A stretch of 64,000 nucleotides of DNA, taken from contig CM060895.1 of the NCBI GenBank assembly GCA_030762935.1, positions 79,430,001 through 79,494,000 of the forward strand, in the 5' to 3' direction. This stretch comes from Hymenopus coronatus. Taxonomy: Eukaryota > Arthropoda > Insecta > Mantodea > Hymenopodidae. The stretch's first letter is position 1. The number at the start of each line of letters is the position of its first letter. Positions 46,234 to 57,494 of the stretch are shown piece after piece. The notes below the pieces were generated by a model. The model was not told where the DNA came from. It did not search any database and saw nothing but the letters and a program-made list of their open reading frames with translations. A program made the translations under genes and the position numbers.

Positions 46234-47988
46234 GAAAAGAGTTTTGATCGAAAATAACAAATTTACATCTGTTTGTCCTCTTAAATACCCTAACTTAATA
46301 GTACAGCATGTTAAGTTAACACCGAATTTAACCTTTTCTTAAAGCTTGCATTGTTCGATGAAATGGAATTTGAGTTAAAAAATCTGTGTTAAGGTGATAC
46401 ATCGGTGAAAATATCTGATTGAAATGTATACTAGTTTTACACACAATAATAGTGACGTTTTTTACATACATCAAAATTTTAGCTTGCATGGCTACTTATT
46501 TTAAAAATTTAATGTTCTAATGCGATGCATTTTCAAACATATTCACATAAACAATTTTAAGTATTACAGTAAATGAGAATAAAAAGTTATTATATCATAG
46601 TTTTTATATTCACCCTAATTATTATAAAACAAAATTTATTCCTTCTACTCTCCAAAATTCTTCATTTATTTCTCAAAATTGGAGCATTATTTCGAAAACT
46701 TAATGACCATTTTCTTTAATATACTTTTGAGAGGCAGTATAATGTTGAAAAAATTATTGTAATTTCCATCATGTAGCACATTTTGAGAATTGAAAAATAT
46801 TTGCGAGAAAACAATGTTTCAAGTTGCGCATGCGCCTGAACATTTAAGGTTTTAATTAATTAGTAGTTTAATTTTGCTAATTGGTAAAAACGATAAATTT
46901 TCTTAAGGTTTAGAATTCATATTGTTTTTAGGACAGGTGCTGAATAACTGCAATATATTGTGGACGAACAGTAAGAATGGCCAACTCACAAAATCAATGT
47001 TTCTGTTCAACAACTGAAGATAAACTTAAAATTAAACACTTTAAGCTTTTTTTCTAATTAATCAAGTTTATGATTAGACATGGAAAATTCATATCATGTG
47101 TTGAACATTTTAAAATATTTATTTGAGATGAAGATAATGTTGCTGTTTAAATTCTTGTGAAAATGTCAAATATTTTCTTTTTAACTTAAGAGTATCTTAA
47201 CCTCTGCCAAATATCTTTCACGCATCTTTAATCTATTATTGTTTAAATATTTGCTTATTTAATTCTTTATATGACAATTGTGAATATCTTATAATGTTAT
47301 AAACTAAAGGCCCAGCATACTTTTGTAAGCTAGGACTAAAGTTTTTGGCGAGCAAATAAAATAAATTCATATTTTATTATAAAATTATTTTTTTAATTTT
47401 AGCAGTTTTTGGTCATATTTTACACATACAGCACTTTAAAACAGTTTTATATTGTGTTACAGTTTTGTATTGGTTGGAGAAACCTGCTGTAGTTTCAGAA
47501 ACTACATGCAGCAATTCATAGACCAAGCAATCGGAAAATTGAACGCAGAGGAGTAGTATTTCGTGCAGTTTGGCATTTGTAATACTAATTTGTGAAAGAC
47601 AAGTAGCGTACTTGGAACGTTAAAAGCATTTGCTTGTAAGTATGTACTAGACAGGAGAGGGCGGCTCCGGAAGATGGTACTTCACAGTTTTTACAGAGAT
47701 TCGAGATGAGAAGATGTCAGACTGGTTGCAGTTGACAAGACGTCTTCTTAATGGGACGTGGACGTGCCGTTTGGTTCGTTAAACATTACTACAGACGTCG
47801 CCTGTCCTTTGTCTCAGCAAATGTACAAGGAAAGTGAAACAGCCTCTGTGAAAATGTCTCCGACAGAAGATACGAATTTAATTAACGTCCAGAAGCAAAA
47901 TAGCGTCTCAATGCTCTGATGAATTCATGTCCCTACATTTCACATTGGGCAAAAAAGCGTCACATTCAACCAAGTATTTCCTATTTTT
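46234..47988. other. Unassigned AT-rich sequence
   Basis: The longest HR-free stretch in the window. No frame of note, no inverted-repeat element and no RNA gene recognised. Confidence 0.5.
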
Positions 47989-48180
47989 ACTTTCTCTACA
48001 CTACTATGTACATAGTAGGTAGAGAAGGTATTGTACTCCATCCAAAAATTGATATCGAGATTACACTGGAAATAATGTTTTAGGTCCCCTGAGCGTAAAA
48101 AACATTTTTAGAAAAAACCTGTGGTGTGTGTTTGTATGTATGTGAAGTGATAATTCAAAGGGAATCTTTCAAAAACAAGT
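47989..48180 (-). mobile_element. HR family palindromic-end fragment
   Basis: ACTTTCTCTACACTACTATG with its palindrome, ACTCCATCCAAAAATTG, a short TG region, and then loss of similarity after about 190 bp. Confidence 0.75.
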
Positions 48181-48375
48181 TTCCTTAAAGGCATAGGAAG
48201 AAAAGTTTTCAGGAAACGGCATAGGAACACCGTCAGAGATTCACAATCTATGAAAATAAGTTCTTTTAGCAAGCAGTCATTAAATATATATCTGATTTTA
48301 CCGTTAATGCTTTTGTTCAGAATAAGTTTTATATTCGTTTCATTTTTATGTTAGAGCTGTAAGTTACAGTTATAA

Positions 48376-48740
48376 GTTTCGTTTCGTTTAGTTTCGTAAT
48401 CGGCTTACTCTCCCCGCATTTGTAGGACTGACACCCTCCTAGGATTACAAGCCAATGCCTAGGGGTCAGAAGCCTGTCGGAGAGCCAATGGAACGAAACC
48501 ACAGAATGGTGAACCTGTTACGAAGGGTCGGCCCGTAGCCAGGCATGAACTTAAGTTGATGATATGCAAAATAAGCGAAATTGATGATTGGGAAGGTGGT
48601 GGTGGAGCAATTGGTGGAATGAGTGGCTGAGGAAACCGGAGGCCCCGTAGAAATCGGCCCTACACCGCTTCGTCCACCAGGAATCGGCGGGTGCCTAGAT
48701 GGAAGGCGAGTGGTCTAACCACTCACCCATGGCGCCCCTG
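48376..48740 (-). mobile_element. tRNA-derived SINE (family C) with 11-bp target duplication
   Basis: TACAGTTATAA occurs at 48365-48375 and 48741-48751. The minus strand starts CAGGGGCGCCATGGGTGAG with GTGGTTAGACCACTCGCC, has a body GTGGACGAAGCGGTG, and a 3' part with GGTTCACCATTCTGTGG and CGTAACAGG. It ends in GTTTCGTTT-type repeats rather than a plain A tail. The first ~150 bp resemble family B, the rest does not. Confidence 0.88.
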
Positions 48741-49008
48741 TACAGTTATAATTTAAGGTCTTAAAATACATTTTGAACATAAATCTTGTGATAAAAGAAA
48801 CGCCCGATTGTCCCAAATAATAAAATGGATTTCCACAACAACAAATAATAATAATAATAATTATTTAGACCCACTGAAATATATAATTTAAGACCAAATT
48901 TTTCCCAAACTGAAAGAAATCCCACTTTTGCCTATCCTTGGCAGCTACGCAGTAAAACTTTGCTGTGCTGCTAAAGACGATCTCGGCGAGTTTCCAGCAG
49001 ACTCAATG

Positions 49009-49012
<4 letters not shown>

Positions 49013-49062
<50 letters not shown>
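49013..49062. repeat. (TC)n microsatellite
   Basis: About 25 TC units. The 94-aa frame through it is an artefact of the repeat. Confidence 0.95.
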
Positions 49063-49065
<3 letters not shown>

Positions 49066-49214
49066 AAGGCCCACCGAAGACCGGAGGAAGGGACAGTTCT
49101 AACATATGTCACCAGGTCGCTGCTGAGTCACTCTGAAGATATGCAGAGGTCTTGTTTATCTGATAAATGCGCGACGTCCTGGATATTGCCACATATGGTT
49201 CCAAACTTGTGAAA

Positions 49215-49995
49215 GGGGTTAAAAAAACAGCTCAATACCAAATTTAATACTTAATTTCAGTAGCTTCCAAAATTACGGACATTAAGATGTTTAATAAAAT
49301 ACGTCCAAACCACCCAAACTACTCTTTATATGAAAACATGTTCGAAAATTGTGATTTTGTCAAAAAGGACTTGAATAATTTTGGTTATAAAATGTATATT
49401 ACAGATAATTACACAAGTAAAATATATCTATATCTTGAATTTTCTGAAATAGCCACTGAAGTCGTCATTGTGAGTGACTTTTACATAACTGTTTTGATTT
49501 TCTCAAAACAGCAAACGATTTTGATTAAAATACTTTATGTATAAGATACTTTTATTATAAACCAAATGTATATCTTGAAGTTTTTGAGAATAACCTCTGA
49601 AGACCTCTTCATTCTGGATGAATTTTTGTAACAAACCGTAAAATGTATACAACAACTTATTACACAAAAATGTCTATCCCCTTATAACAAACAATTTATA
49701 TCATATACAGTTTTTTTTGTAGAGTTAACTGTTTCCGAGATATTCCTCGTTATTGGTTTCATTTTTAAATTACTTAAACTTTTTTTCAATCGGGAAATTA
49801 TATTTCATTTCAAATCTCTTTCCTGGGCTCGAAAAGAGAGCCAAATTTCGATGACAATTACAGAGCGACAGTTTTTTAAAGATTTCACTATCTCCCGCAT
49901 ATAAGGAACTAAGTAATAAGACTATTTCTACTAACTTTTATCTTAATATGATGTAGCTAAAAAAATATGTTTAAGCATAGTTTGTTAATCGCAGC
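49215..49995 (-). mobile_element. HR family copy, palindromic end missing, with internal duplication
   Basis: Starts within the family at ACAGCTCAATACCAAATTTAA. The block TTTTGATTAAAATA and the following ATGTATATCTTGAA segment occurs twice (near 49380-49450 and 49505-49585). Ends TAAGCATAGTTTGTTAATC. Confidence 0.75.
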
Positions 49996-49996
49996 A

Positions 49997-50275
49997 ATAG
50001 TAACCGGCCATGGTAAAACAAAATCATGCTTGCACAGGTTTAAAATAATAGACGACTCAAGTGTCCTTGTAATCTACTTAGGACAGACAATAGACCATCT
50101 GATATATGACTGCAAAATACTGAATAGACAACGCACAATTCTTAAAGTAGTAGTTTCCAGAACATGCAGGAACTGGCCAACTACCGACAATATTCTAATA
50201 ACAAAACTCACCAACACATTCTACAGTTTCGTGATTTCAATAGACATTGACACATTAAAACAACAAAAATGTTCA
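49997..50275 (+). pseudogene. LINE ORF2 C-terminal fragment (post-RNase H region)
   Basis: Translation AIVTGHGKTKSCLHRFKI, then QTIDHLIYDCKIL and WPTTDNILITKLTNTF, with FVISIDIDTL. This follows the C-terminal region of insect LINEs, which carry TGHG, a CPC zinc-knuckle and HL-C motifs after RNase H. The CPC motif is visible only in the neighbouring frame, so a pair of compensating indels has occurred. The open frame of 109 aa from 49967 starts in HR sequence and is not a real gene. Confidence 0.7.
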
Positions 50276-50835
50276 ACAAATGGAAACAAAACATAAAATA
50301 AATCTGAAATGAAAGACTGTACCACAAAAAGTGAGAAATCTTCTGATGCAAATTTAAGGAATTTGTAAACGTGTAACTGGCTTTTAGAAACTACTCTTAA
50401 CTTAATAAATGTAACAATTTTCCACATTCATACTTGTAGAATTACCTATTTAAACGATACGCACCTTATACAATAGAAAAATAACAGTATAAGAAAACTA
50501 GAACATATAATATGACCTTATTATGGATCATATTTTTATTAAATAATAAAAAAGAATAGTTTGTTATATAACAGATAGAGAATGATATATGATTAAAAAA
50601 ACACTTTTTTCTGATGACAGAGCAATTATAATTCTTGTTACTAAATGATAAGGATGATTTGTATATATTGACATTATTAACTTCTCTAGAATATAATGTT
50701 CTTAAAACTATGTTTTAATAGTTACATCATGTACATTGCTAGTGTATATGTCAGTCTTATCATTTGTTACAGATTATGAAAATACATACGTAATCAGTAA
50801 TTTTGTTCATAAGTCATGTTTTATTACTTTCTCTA
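50276..50835. other. Unassigned AT-rich sequence
   Basis: No recognisable feature. Confidence 0.4.
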
Positions 50836-51222
50836 CTACTTGCAGTAAATAGAGAAACTATTGCATTGCACCCAAATATTCGATAATATTTCAACGAAAA
50901 GGGAATGGAATATTAAAGGCCACACATTTTTTAGATATTCTCAGTTATTAATTTCAGTTTTAAAATATTTCAACTTTTCCAATACGGGAATTTGTAAACC
51001 ATGGTCATGCAAAGAAATGGATTTCAGCTACATGACAACCAGCATTTAAAAAAATAGACTATTTCTTTAGCCTAGGTTCTCCTTTATTTTTCTTTTACTT
51101 ACCAAGAAGCAGGTAATAAAAACCATTTCGGCTAATGTTTAATTTGTTTAGTAAAGAGAAGAATATGCTTTTAGCAATAATTGGTTACGGAGATGTAGAG
51201 AAAGTCATGTGAGTGGGACACA
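50836..51222 (-). mobile_element. HR family copy with central deletion
   Basis: The palindromic end (CTTTCTCTACTACTTGCAG) runs about 70 bp, then jumps to the 5' half (TTTTTTAGATATTCTCAG onward) and ends GTGGGACACAT. The CA run and about 450 bp are missing. The next copy begins 7 bp later in the same orientation. Confidence 0.8.
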
Positions 51223-51229
51223 TATTTTT

Positions 51230-52083
51230 ACTTTCTCCACAAGTACTATGTACATAGTGTATAGAGAATGTGTTGTAACGCACCCAAAAATTAGATACTG
51301 AGATTTCATCGGAACTATATGTTTTAGAACCCCCTGGCTCCAAAAAAGCATTTTTGGAAAAAGGTCCGTGCATGTGTGTGCGTCTTGGATAGCAGAGCTC
51401 AAAAACGAAAAGTCCATTAAATACCAAACTTGGTATTTAAGTTCGACATCTTCCAAGGATGTGTCACGAAGATTTAAAAAAAATCCTCCCACCCCCAACT
51501 AACCTTTACATGGAAACATTTTGGAAAATGTCAATCTTCTCAAAAATGGCTCTAAATGTTTTGATTAAAATATCGTATATTAAAGACATTTACCTGACAT
51601 AAAATGTATATCTTGAATTATCTGGGAATAGCCTCTGAAGACTACTTCATTCTGAATGAATTTCACCGAATTTTGTACAACTGGCAAAGCGTAAGAGATA
51701 GACAAAAAGTCACCTAACAAAAACTTTAGAGCACGTTAAAACACACAATTTATGCTATATACTTTTTTTCGCGGAGTGGATCGTTTTTGAGATATTCCTT
51801 GTTATTGGTTTCAGCTTATAAAAACGTACACTTTTCTCATACGGGAATATGTCAACTCCTGTCCATACAAACAAAGGAACTTCAGCCACATAGCAACCAG
51901 CATTTGACTAATATTTTAGGCTCTGCTACTCCCTTATTTCGCTTATACTTGCATGGAAGCAATTAATAAGACTATTTCTGCTAATTTTGTCTCGATTACA
52001 ATGGAGCAAAAGGAAGTATAAGCTTTTTAGCATTAATTTGTTGCAGAGATGTAGAGAAAGTCATGTGAATTGGACACATCAGA
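51230..52083 (-). mobile_element. HR family copy, full length and well preserved
   Basis: ACTTTCTCCACAAG after T5, a complete palindrome, the internal palindrome (TTAAATACCAAACTTGG), TTCCAAGGATGTG, ending GGACACATCAGA before T5. A good reference copy for a consensus. Confidence 0.9.
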
Positions 52084-52630
52084 TTTTTGTACAACGGATG
52101 CTTGATAAACTCGGTAACATTAACTCCATTGACTGAAAGAATGCGACCTTTGCATGCAGAAGGGATATAACCTTTCAGGCGGGATCTTTTCTCACTATAA
52201 TTTAATTTGCGTTATTTAAACAGATTTCTTTATACTTTACGCGCCAGGTCGTGTACGCTAAGAAAGCTAGAGTATCCTTGACTCCAGTCGATTTACATTA
52301 AGAATGGTTTCAGTTTTCTCGAATGCTGTAATCCTTTTATTGAGAGACTTGCTGCTGTCGATGTTTGGCTCGAATTCTATTTCGATGTATTTCGTTACAA
52401 ACAAGATTCACAAAGCAAATATCTGGCGTAAAGCAATCGAAATGTCAAGTGATCCCCCAGGTTTCTAATAATGCTATAGAATTATCCTTAAAATTACTTT
52501 ATATTGGCCATAAAATTCATTAATTAGCTTTTTATTTTTGTTTTTTGCTTTCTTTATTATACATATTATATTTCAGCTCTTGGCATTATATAAATTCAAT
52601 TCTCTATATCTGCTAACCAGAATACTTACA
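52084..52630. other. Unassigned sequence
   Basis: No recognisable feature. Confidence 0.4.
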
Positions 52631-53412
52631 TTTTATATTTTATAAACCACGTATGTACAAAGTACACAGCAGATAAAAAAGGTATTGTACTCCACCCAAA
52701 AATTCTACACTAGGTATCAACGCAAATACTCGTTTTGAGGATTCCCGAACCCAATAATTGTTTTATTAGAAAAAATTTCGCCTGTGTGATTGTGTGTGTA
52801 TGTGTGTGTACTCTTAAATACGAAACTTAATATTTAAGTTCATCATCCTTCAAAGATGCGACACAAGGTTTTCAAGAAAATCCCCCTATCCCAAACTAAC
52901 CTTTAATGGAGAAGTTTTCGAAAATATTCATTTTTTCACAAATGACTAATAATTTTGATTTAAATGCGATACAATTACTAACGACACTTGCTTGAAAAAT
53001 AAAATGTATATCTTGAATTTTCTGGGAATAGCCTGCGTGACTTTTGCATAACCTGTAAAACGCAATAGTTATTCTACATAATTTATATCGTACAGGTTTT
53101 TGTGATAGTTTAACTCGTTCCGATGTATTCCTTACTATTAGTTTCAATTTTACGAAACTTAATATTTTCTTAAACGAAAAGGCATCTTTTGTTTCATATT
53201 TCTTTTTGTTTTACACGGTTACGCAAAGAAAACACAAGTTTTTTTTAATTATATGGCTATCGATTTAACCTAATATGTTCCCTTATTTCTCTTCCACTAC
53301 CAAGGAAAAGTAATACAACCACGTTGCTAATATTTATCTCGATTGGTATGAAGCATATGAACAATAATTTTTGCCGAATAGGTAGAGAAAGTAATGTGAA
53401 CAGAAACATAAA
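52631..53412 (-). mobile_element. HR family copy, diverged
   Basis: Palindrome degraded to GTATGTACAAAGTACACAGC. The ACTCCACCCAAAAATTC and TGCGACACAAGG blocks are clear. Ends ATAGGTAGAGAAAGTAATG and ACAGAAACATAAAG before T5. Confidence 0.78.
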
Positions 53413-53424
53413 GTTTTTACAAAA

Positions 53425-53945
53425 ATAGATGTGAGTGTAAGTATCGGTAAAGTACCAACTTGGTATTGGAGTTCGATAACTCCCTAGAATGCGATAAGAA
53501 GATTTTTAGGAAAATCCCTCCACCACAGACTATCCTTTATGCAGACGATATTTTTAGCAATCTTAGAGTTTTCTTTTAAAGATGTTGTATAAAATTATAT
53601 TCATATATGGAAAACAAAATGTGTATCTTAAATAGATTCTAAAGACAACCACTCTGGATTACTTTTGTAAACAAAATTTGTTAAAACACAATTTATGTCA
53701 AATATATTATTTAGAAACATTTTATAACGAGTTTGCTTCTTACTTAATTTATAATACATAAGTACATTAATACAACTTGTGCGATTAACCATTTCCGAGG
53801 CATTCCTTGTTACAAGTTCTGCTGACTTTGTAAATGTAACTGATCTTGCTGATTCTTGGCCATGCCGTAGATCGATTAACGAAGCTTCTTTAAAATCCAT
53901 ATGCTTAAAGATCTACAGGAATTTGTAAACTTATATAACTGGTTT
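53425..53945 (-). mobile_element. HR family fragment, both ends missing
   Basis: Starts at AAGTATCGGTAAAGTACC (internal-palindrome region) 13 bp after the preceding copy, same orientation. Followed through GAATGCGATAAGAAG and CATTTCCGAGGCATTCC, then fades near AGGAATTTGTAAAC. Confidence 0.65.
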
Positions 53946-54659
53946 ACTTTATCTTTTGCAGGATTAATTAACAATCGTTTTAAATATTTTGACACAATTA
54001 TGGTATATAATTTCCGTGTTTAATTTTATACCGATTTTACTAGTCATAAGAATGTGTTATTGAAACATATTACAGATATTTTTTTTTGTTTAAATGCCTT
54101 TCCATTGAAATATGATTTGTAATAACATTGTGCATCATTCTCATGTTCCACAGTAGAGGTATTCATAAGTATCAATTTTGACTTACTAAAGATGTGAAGT
54201 GCCCAATTTTGCCCTGGCCAAAAGGTACCCCTTAATTCCCTTACTATAGAGACGTGCACAGAGTCAATTGCTTCGATGCTACAAGGTTCCATTCTTGGCA
54301 TTGCCATCTCGCTGTAGATACTGACTGCCGGTTCTCTCATCTGTGTCTGCTGGCAATTGCTTCAGCAAGACCTGCGTCGAGGGAGGGTTTTCTTTCTTCT
54401 CCGCATGGGGCAGCACAACAGCCACATTTCGTGATGGAGACAACTATGCTTATTCTAGTCATACCTTGATTACGTCACCGTATCACGTAATCGCTATATT
54501 GCTGGAAAAATGTATGTCGGAAGGGGTGCACACTGCACATAGTTTAAAACAGGTATACTTTTATAAAATGGGATATCGTCATTCGTTTTCCTTGTTGTTC
54601 AAGTAAAGAGAACGATCTTTAAAGATATCGCATACGCCTATATTTTAAAAGAAGTGACT
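53946..54659. other. Unassigned sequence
   Basis: Reading frames at 54044-54606 on both strands overlap each other in a GC-richer stretch but show no motif I recognise. Confidence 0.4.
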
Positions 54660-55655
54660 GTCGCTTAGATCAAATTTAATCATTTATTCCTTTCTGTCTG
54701 TAAGGCAATATGTAATAAAATTATTTTGCAAATATTCATCTGATTAACGTGAAATCCTTAGTATAGTTAGCTTTTTAGTTTTTCTACACTAGGCACTATG
54801 TACATAGTGTAAAGAGATGGCATTGTATTCCACCCAAAAATTCACTAGCGATATTTCACTGAAATGCATGCTCTGAGAGCCCCTGAATAAAAAAAAAAAA
54901 CATATTTAGAAAAATATAGGTGTCTGTATCCTTGGCTAGCATAGCTAAAAAATCAAAAGACCGTCAAGTACCAAATTTGGTATTTAACTAAAGTATCTTC
55001 CTAGTTACGACACACAGATTTTCAAGAAAATACCTGCATCTCAATCTACCCTTTTCATAGAAAAAGTTTTGAAATTTTTGATTTTCTCAGAAATGACAAT
55101 AACAAATTTTCTTAAAATTTCGTATAATAAAGATATTTACATCACAAATAAAATGCATATGTTTAATTTTCTGGGAAAAGGCTCTGAGGCTCTCAATTTT
55201 GCCCAAGTAGTGAACAGTAGAAACTTACACAGAAAAAATGTAATCTCGTTGAAACACATAATTTATATCATATACACTTTTTGTATAGTTGATTGTTTCC
55301 GAAACATTTCTTGTTAATGGCTTCAATTGTAAATTACTTTAACTTTTCTCATACGGGAATTTACCAGTTCCTGGGCACGCAAAGAAAGGAATTTCAATGG
55401 CATAGGATCCAGGTTTTAAAGATTTGACTATAGTTTTAGTCTAGTGTATTCTCTTGTTTCCCTTCTACATATAAGGAGCTAAGTAATAAGACCGTTACTG
55501 ATAATTTTTTTTTTCTCGATTAATTCAAAATAAGGAGAAACATAAGCTTTTAAGAATAATTTGTTACATAGTTGTAGAGAAAGGCATATGAATGGGACAC
55601 ATTAGATTTTTAAGAATAGCTTGTTGAGCAATGAGTAACGAAAGTCATATGAACA
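54660..55655 (-). mobile_element. HR family 5' part, split by a nested HR copy
   Basis: Left piece 54660-54776 (CTGTCTGTAAGGCAATATG, GATTAACGTGAAATCC, TAGCTTTTT) continues at 55612-55655 (AAGAATAGCTTGTTGAGC, GAAAGTCATATGAAC). The pieces join at the family's GCTTTTTAAGAATA site. Confidence 0.78.
54777..55606 (-). mobile_element. HR family copy nested in another HR copy
   Basis: 830 bp from AGTTTTTCTACACTAGG to GGACACATTAGA, with exactly five T on each side (54772-54776 and 55607-55611). The terminal and internal palindromes are readable. Confidence 0.88.
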
Positions 55656-55667
55656 GAACACTTTATT

Positions 55668-55831
55668 ACTTTCTCTAGCCCGCATGTACATAGTGGATAG
55701 AGAAGTTTTGTATTCCACACAAAACTTCCATGTCCAGATTTCACCGAAAATGTACGTTTTGCGTCCTCTGAGTCCGGAAACAGCATTCTTAGAAAAAGGT
55801 CCGCGCGTGCGAATGTGTGTGTATGTGTATG

Positions 55832-55862
<31 letters not shown>

Positions 55863-56358
55863 CAGCATAGCTCAAAAACTAAATGATCGTTAAATACCAA
55901 ACTTTTTATTTGGGTTTAGTATCTTTCAAGAATGCGACACGAAGATTTTCAACAAAATCTTCCCACCACTAACTACCCTTTTCATAGAAAAAAGATTAAG
56001 AATTTTGGTTTTCTGAAATATGGCTCTAATGATTTTGAGGGAACTAAAAATTGTCGTAAAGTATACTTGGGAGTGGGATGACTTTCTTGATATTCGGGTC
56101 GCAACCATGGAAGATGCTGAACTTAAATACCAAGTTGGTATTTAACAGACTTTTCCTTTCTGAGCTATGTTGACCACACGCACGCACACACACACACACA
56201 CGCACAAATATGTACATGTTTCTAAAAATGTTTTATTTGAATTCAGGGAGTCTCAAAATATGTATCTTCGGTGAAATGTTGGTTTCGAATTTTTGGGTGG
56301 AATACAATATCTTCTCTTTCCACCATGTTCATTGTACATACGTGCTAGAGAATGTAAT
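55668..56358. mobile_element. Foldback pair of truncated HR copies
   Basis: A minus half-copy (55668-56039, TG run 55838-55860) faces a plus half-copy (56045-56358, CA run 56176-56200). The junction is only a few bases (TTTTGAGGGAACTAAAAATTG), and both palindromic ends point outward. The unit is a large imperfect inverted repeat able to form a hairpin of about 300 bp per arm. Confidence 0.8.
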
Positions 56359-56369
56359 AAAACTGATTC

Positions 56370-56720
56370 CTAGATCGGTAGTGGAAGCTATTATGATATA
56401 TGGAGCAGAGTTGGATATTAACTGAGAGTCAGAAAAACAAAATACAGGCACTAGATGCGGATGAGATATGTAGAGGGACAGGAATGAAGAAGCAAGACAA
56501 CTAATGGGGATGGATGAACCAAAAATATAACTGAAAGAAGAGATCTTCAGCGCTGTGGCAAAGTCCAAAGAATGGCTGGAGAAAAATAGTCTAATATTGT
56601 TTTGAAATTGTCAATATCAGGGAAGAGGAGATGTGAAAGACCGGGAGTAAGAGAAGAAGTGACATAACTAGATGTTGAGGGGTTGAAATTTGAAGAAGAT
56701 TAGCAGAGAAATGTGGAATG
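56370..56720 (+). pseudogene. LINE 3' coding remnant
   Basis: In shifting frames: LIPRSVVEAIMIYGAE, then a KQKIQALDADEI-like stretch and VQRMAGEK. This resembles the C-terminal end of RTE/CR1-type reverse transcriptases, where YGAE.W, KIQALEM and a conserved RM motif are typical. Multiple stops; short and old. Confidence 0.5.
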
Positions 56721-57494
56721 GGGGTTAGGGATAAAGGGTAACCAATGAAAAGTGGGAAAATCCTCAAAAGTATGACCTTGTAACCTTGCAGCTGAATTTT
56801 AAATAAGTGGACAGTTTTTCCTGGCATTTATATTAGTAATTTCAACTCTATCGTGCAGTAACTCGTGAATTGGATCAGATATACATACATCATGTACAAA
56901 GCGAACGCACCTAAGAATACCCAAGACTAAAAGCTTAAAATATTTGCTTCAAAAGACGCTTCCCATGAGTGAATATCCTGACTTTTCCTTAATTAAATAT
57001 TCAGAGGAGCACTTAACATATAGAAACGAGGTTGAAAGATTTCCACTTGGTTTCACATAAGTGTTTTTCGAGTGAAAACGTTCTACTCATTGAAGCCATT
57101 TTTTTATTCGACTCAAGGTTATTTAAATTATGTCTGTATATATTCCTACAATTCCAAAGCAGGCTCATCCTTTGGAGCATTAAGTTTTGTGGTTTTAAGG
57201 AAATTCATCCGTGAAAATACAGAAATGCGCAGTCCGTGGCCGGATGCACTTAAAAGTTATATATGGTAATTGACATTTTGCACTTCTAAGCCAAGCCTTA
57301 TCTGAAGAACTGCTTGCCAAAATTTTAGGTTACAATTTTTCACTTATTTAAAATTCTCCTCTGATGAATGATTAGAGATTTTAGGTTCAAAATGTATACT
57401 TTATGCATAAAACATTTGTTTACTTATGCAAGAAATAATCATTAGTTTGGCCGTAAAATATGTTTTGTTTTTATTCATTTTTGTAAAAAATATA
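56721..57494. other. Unassigned sequence
   Basis: No recognisable feature. May include 3' UTR of the LINE remnant. Confidence 0.35.

Noticed and set aside
49013..49062. Low-complexity coding frame across the TC run
   Set aside because: The frame is open only because TC repeats contain no stop codons.
49967..50296. 109-aa frame as an independent gene
   Set aside because: Its first residues are HR sequence and the rest matches the C-terminal end of a LINE ORF2 with compensating frameshifts.
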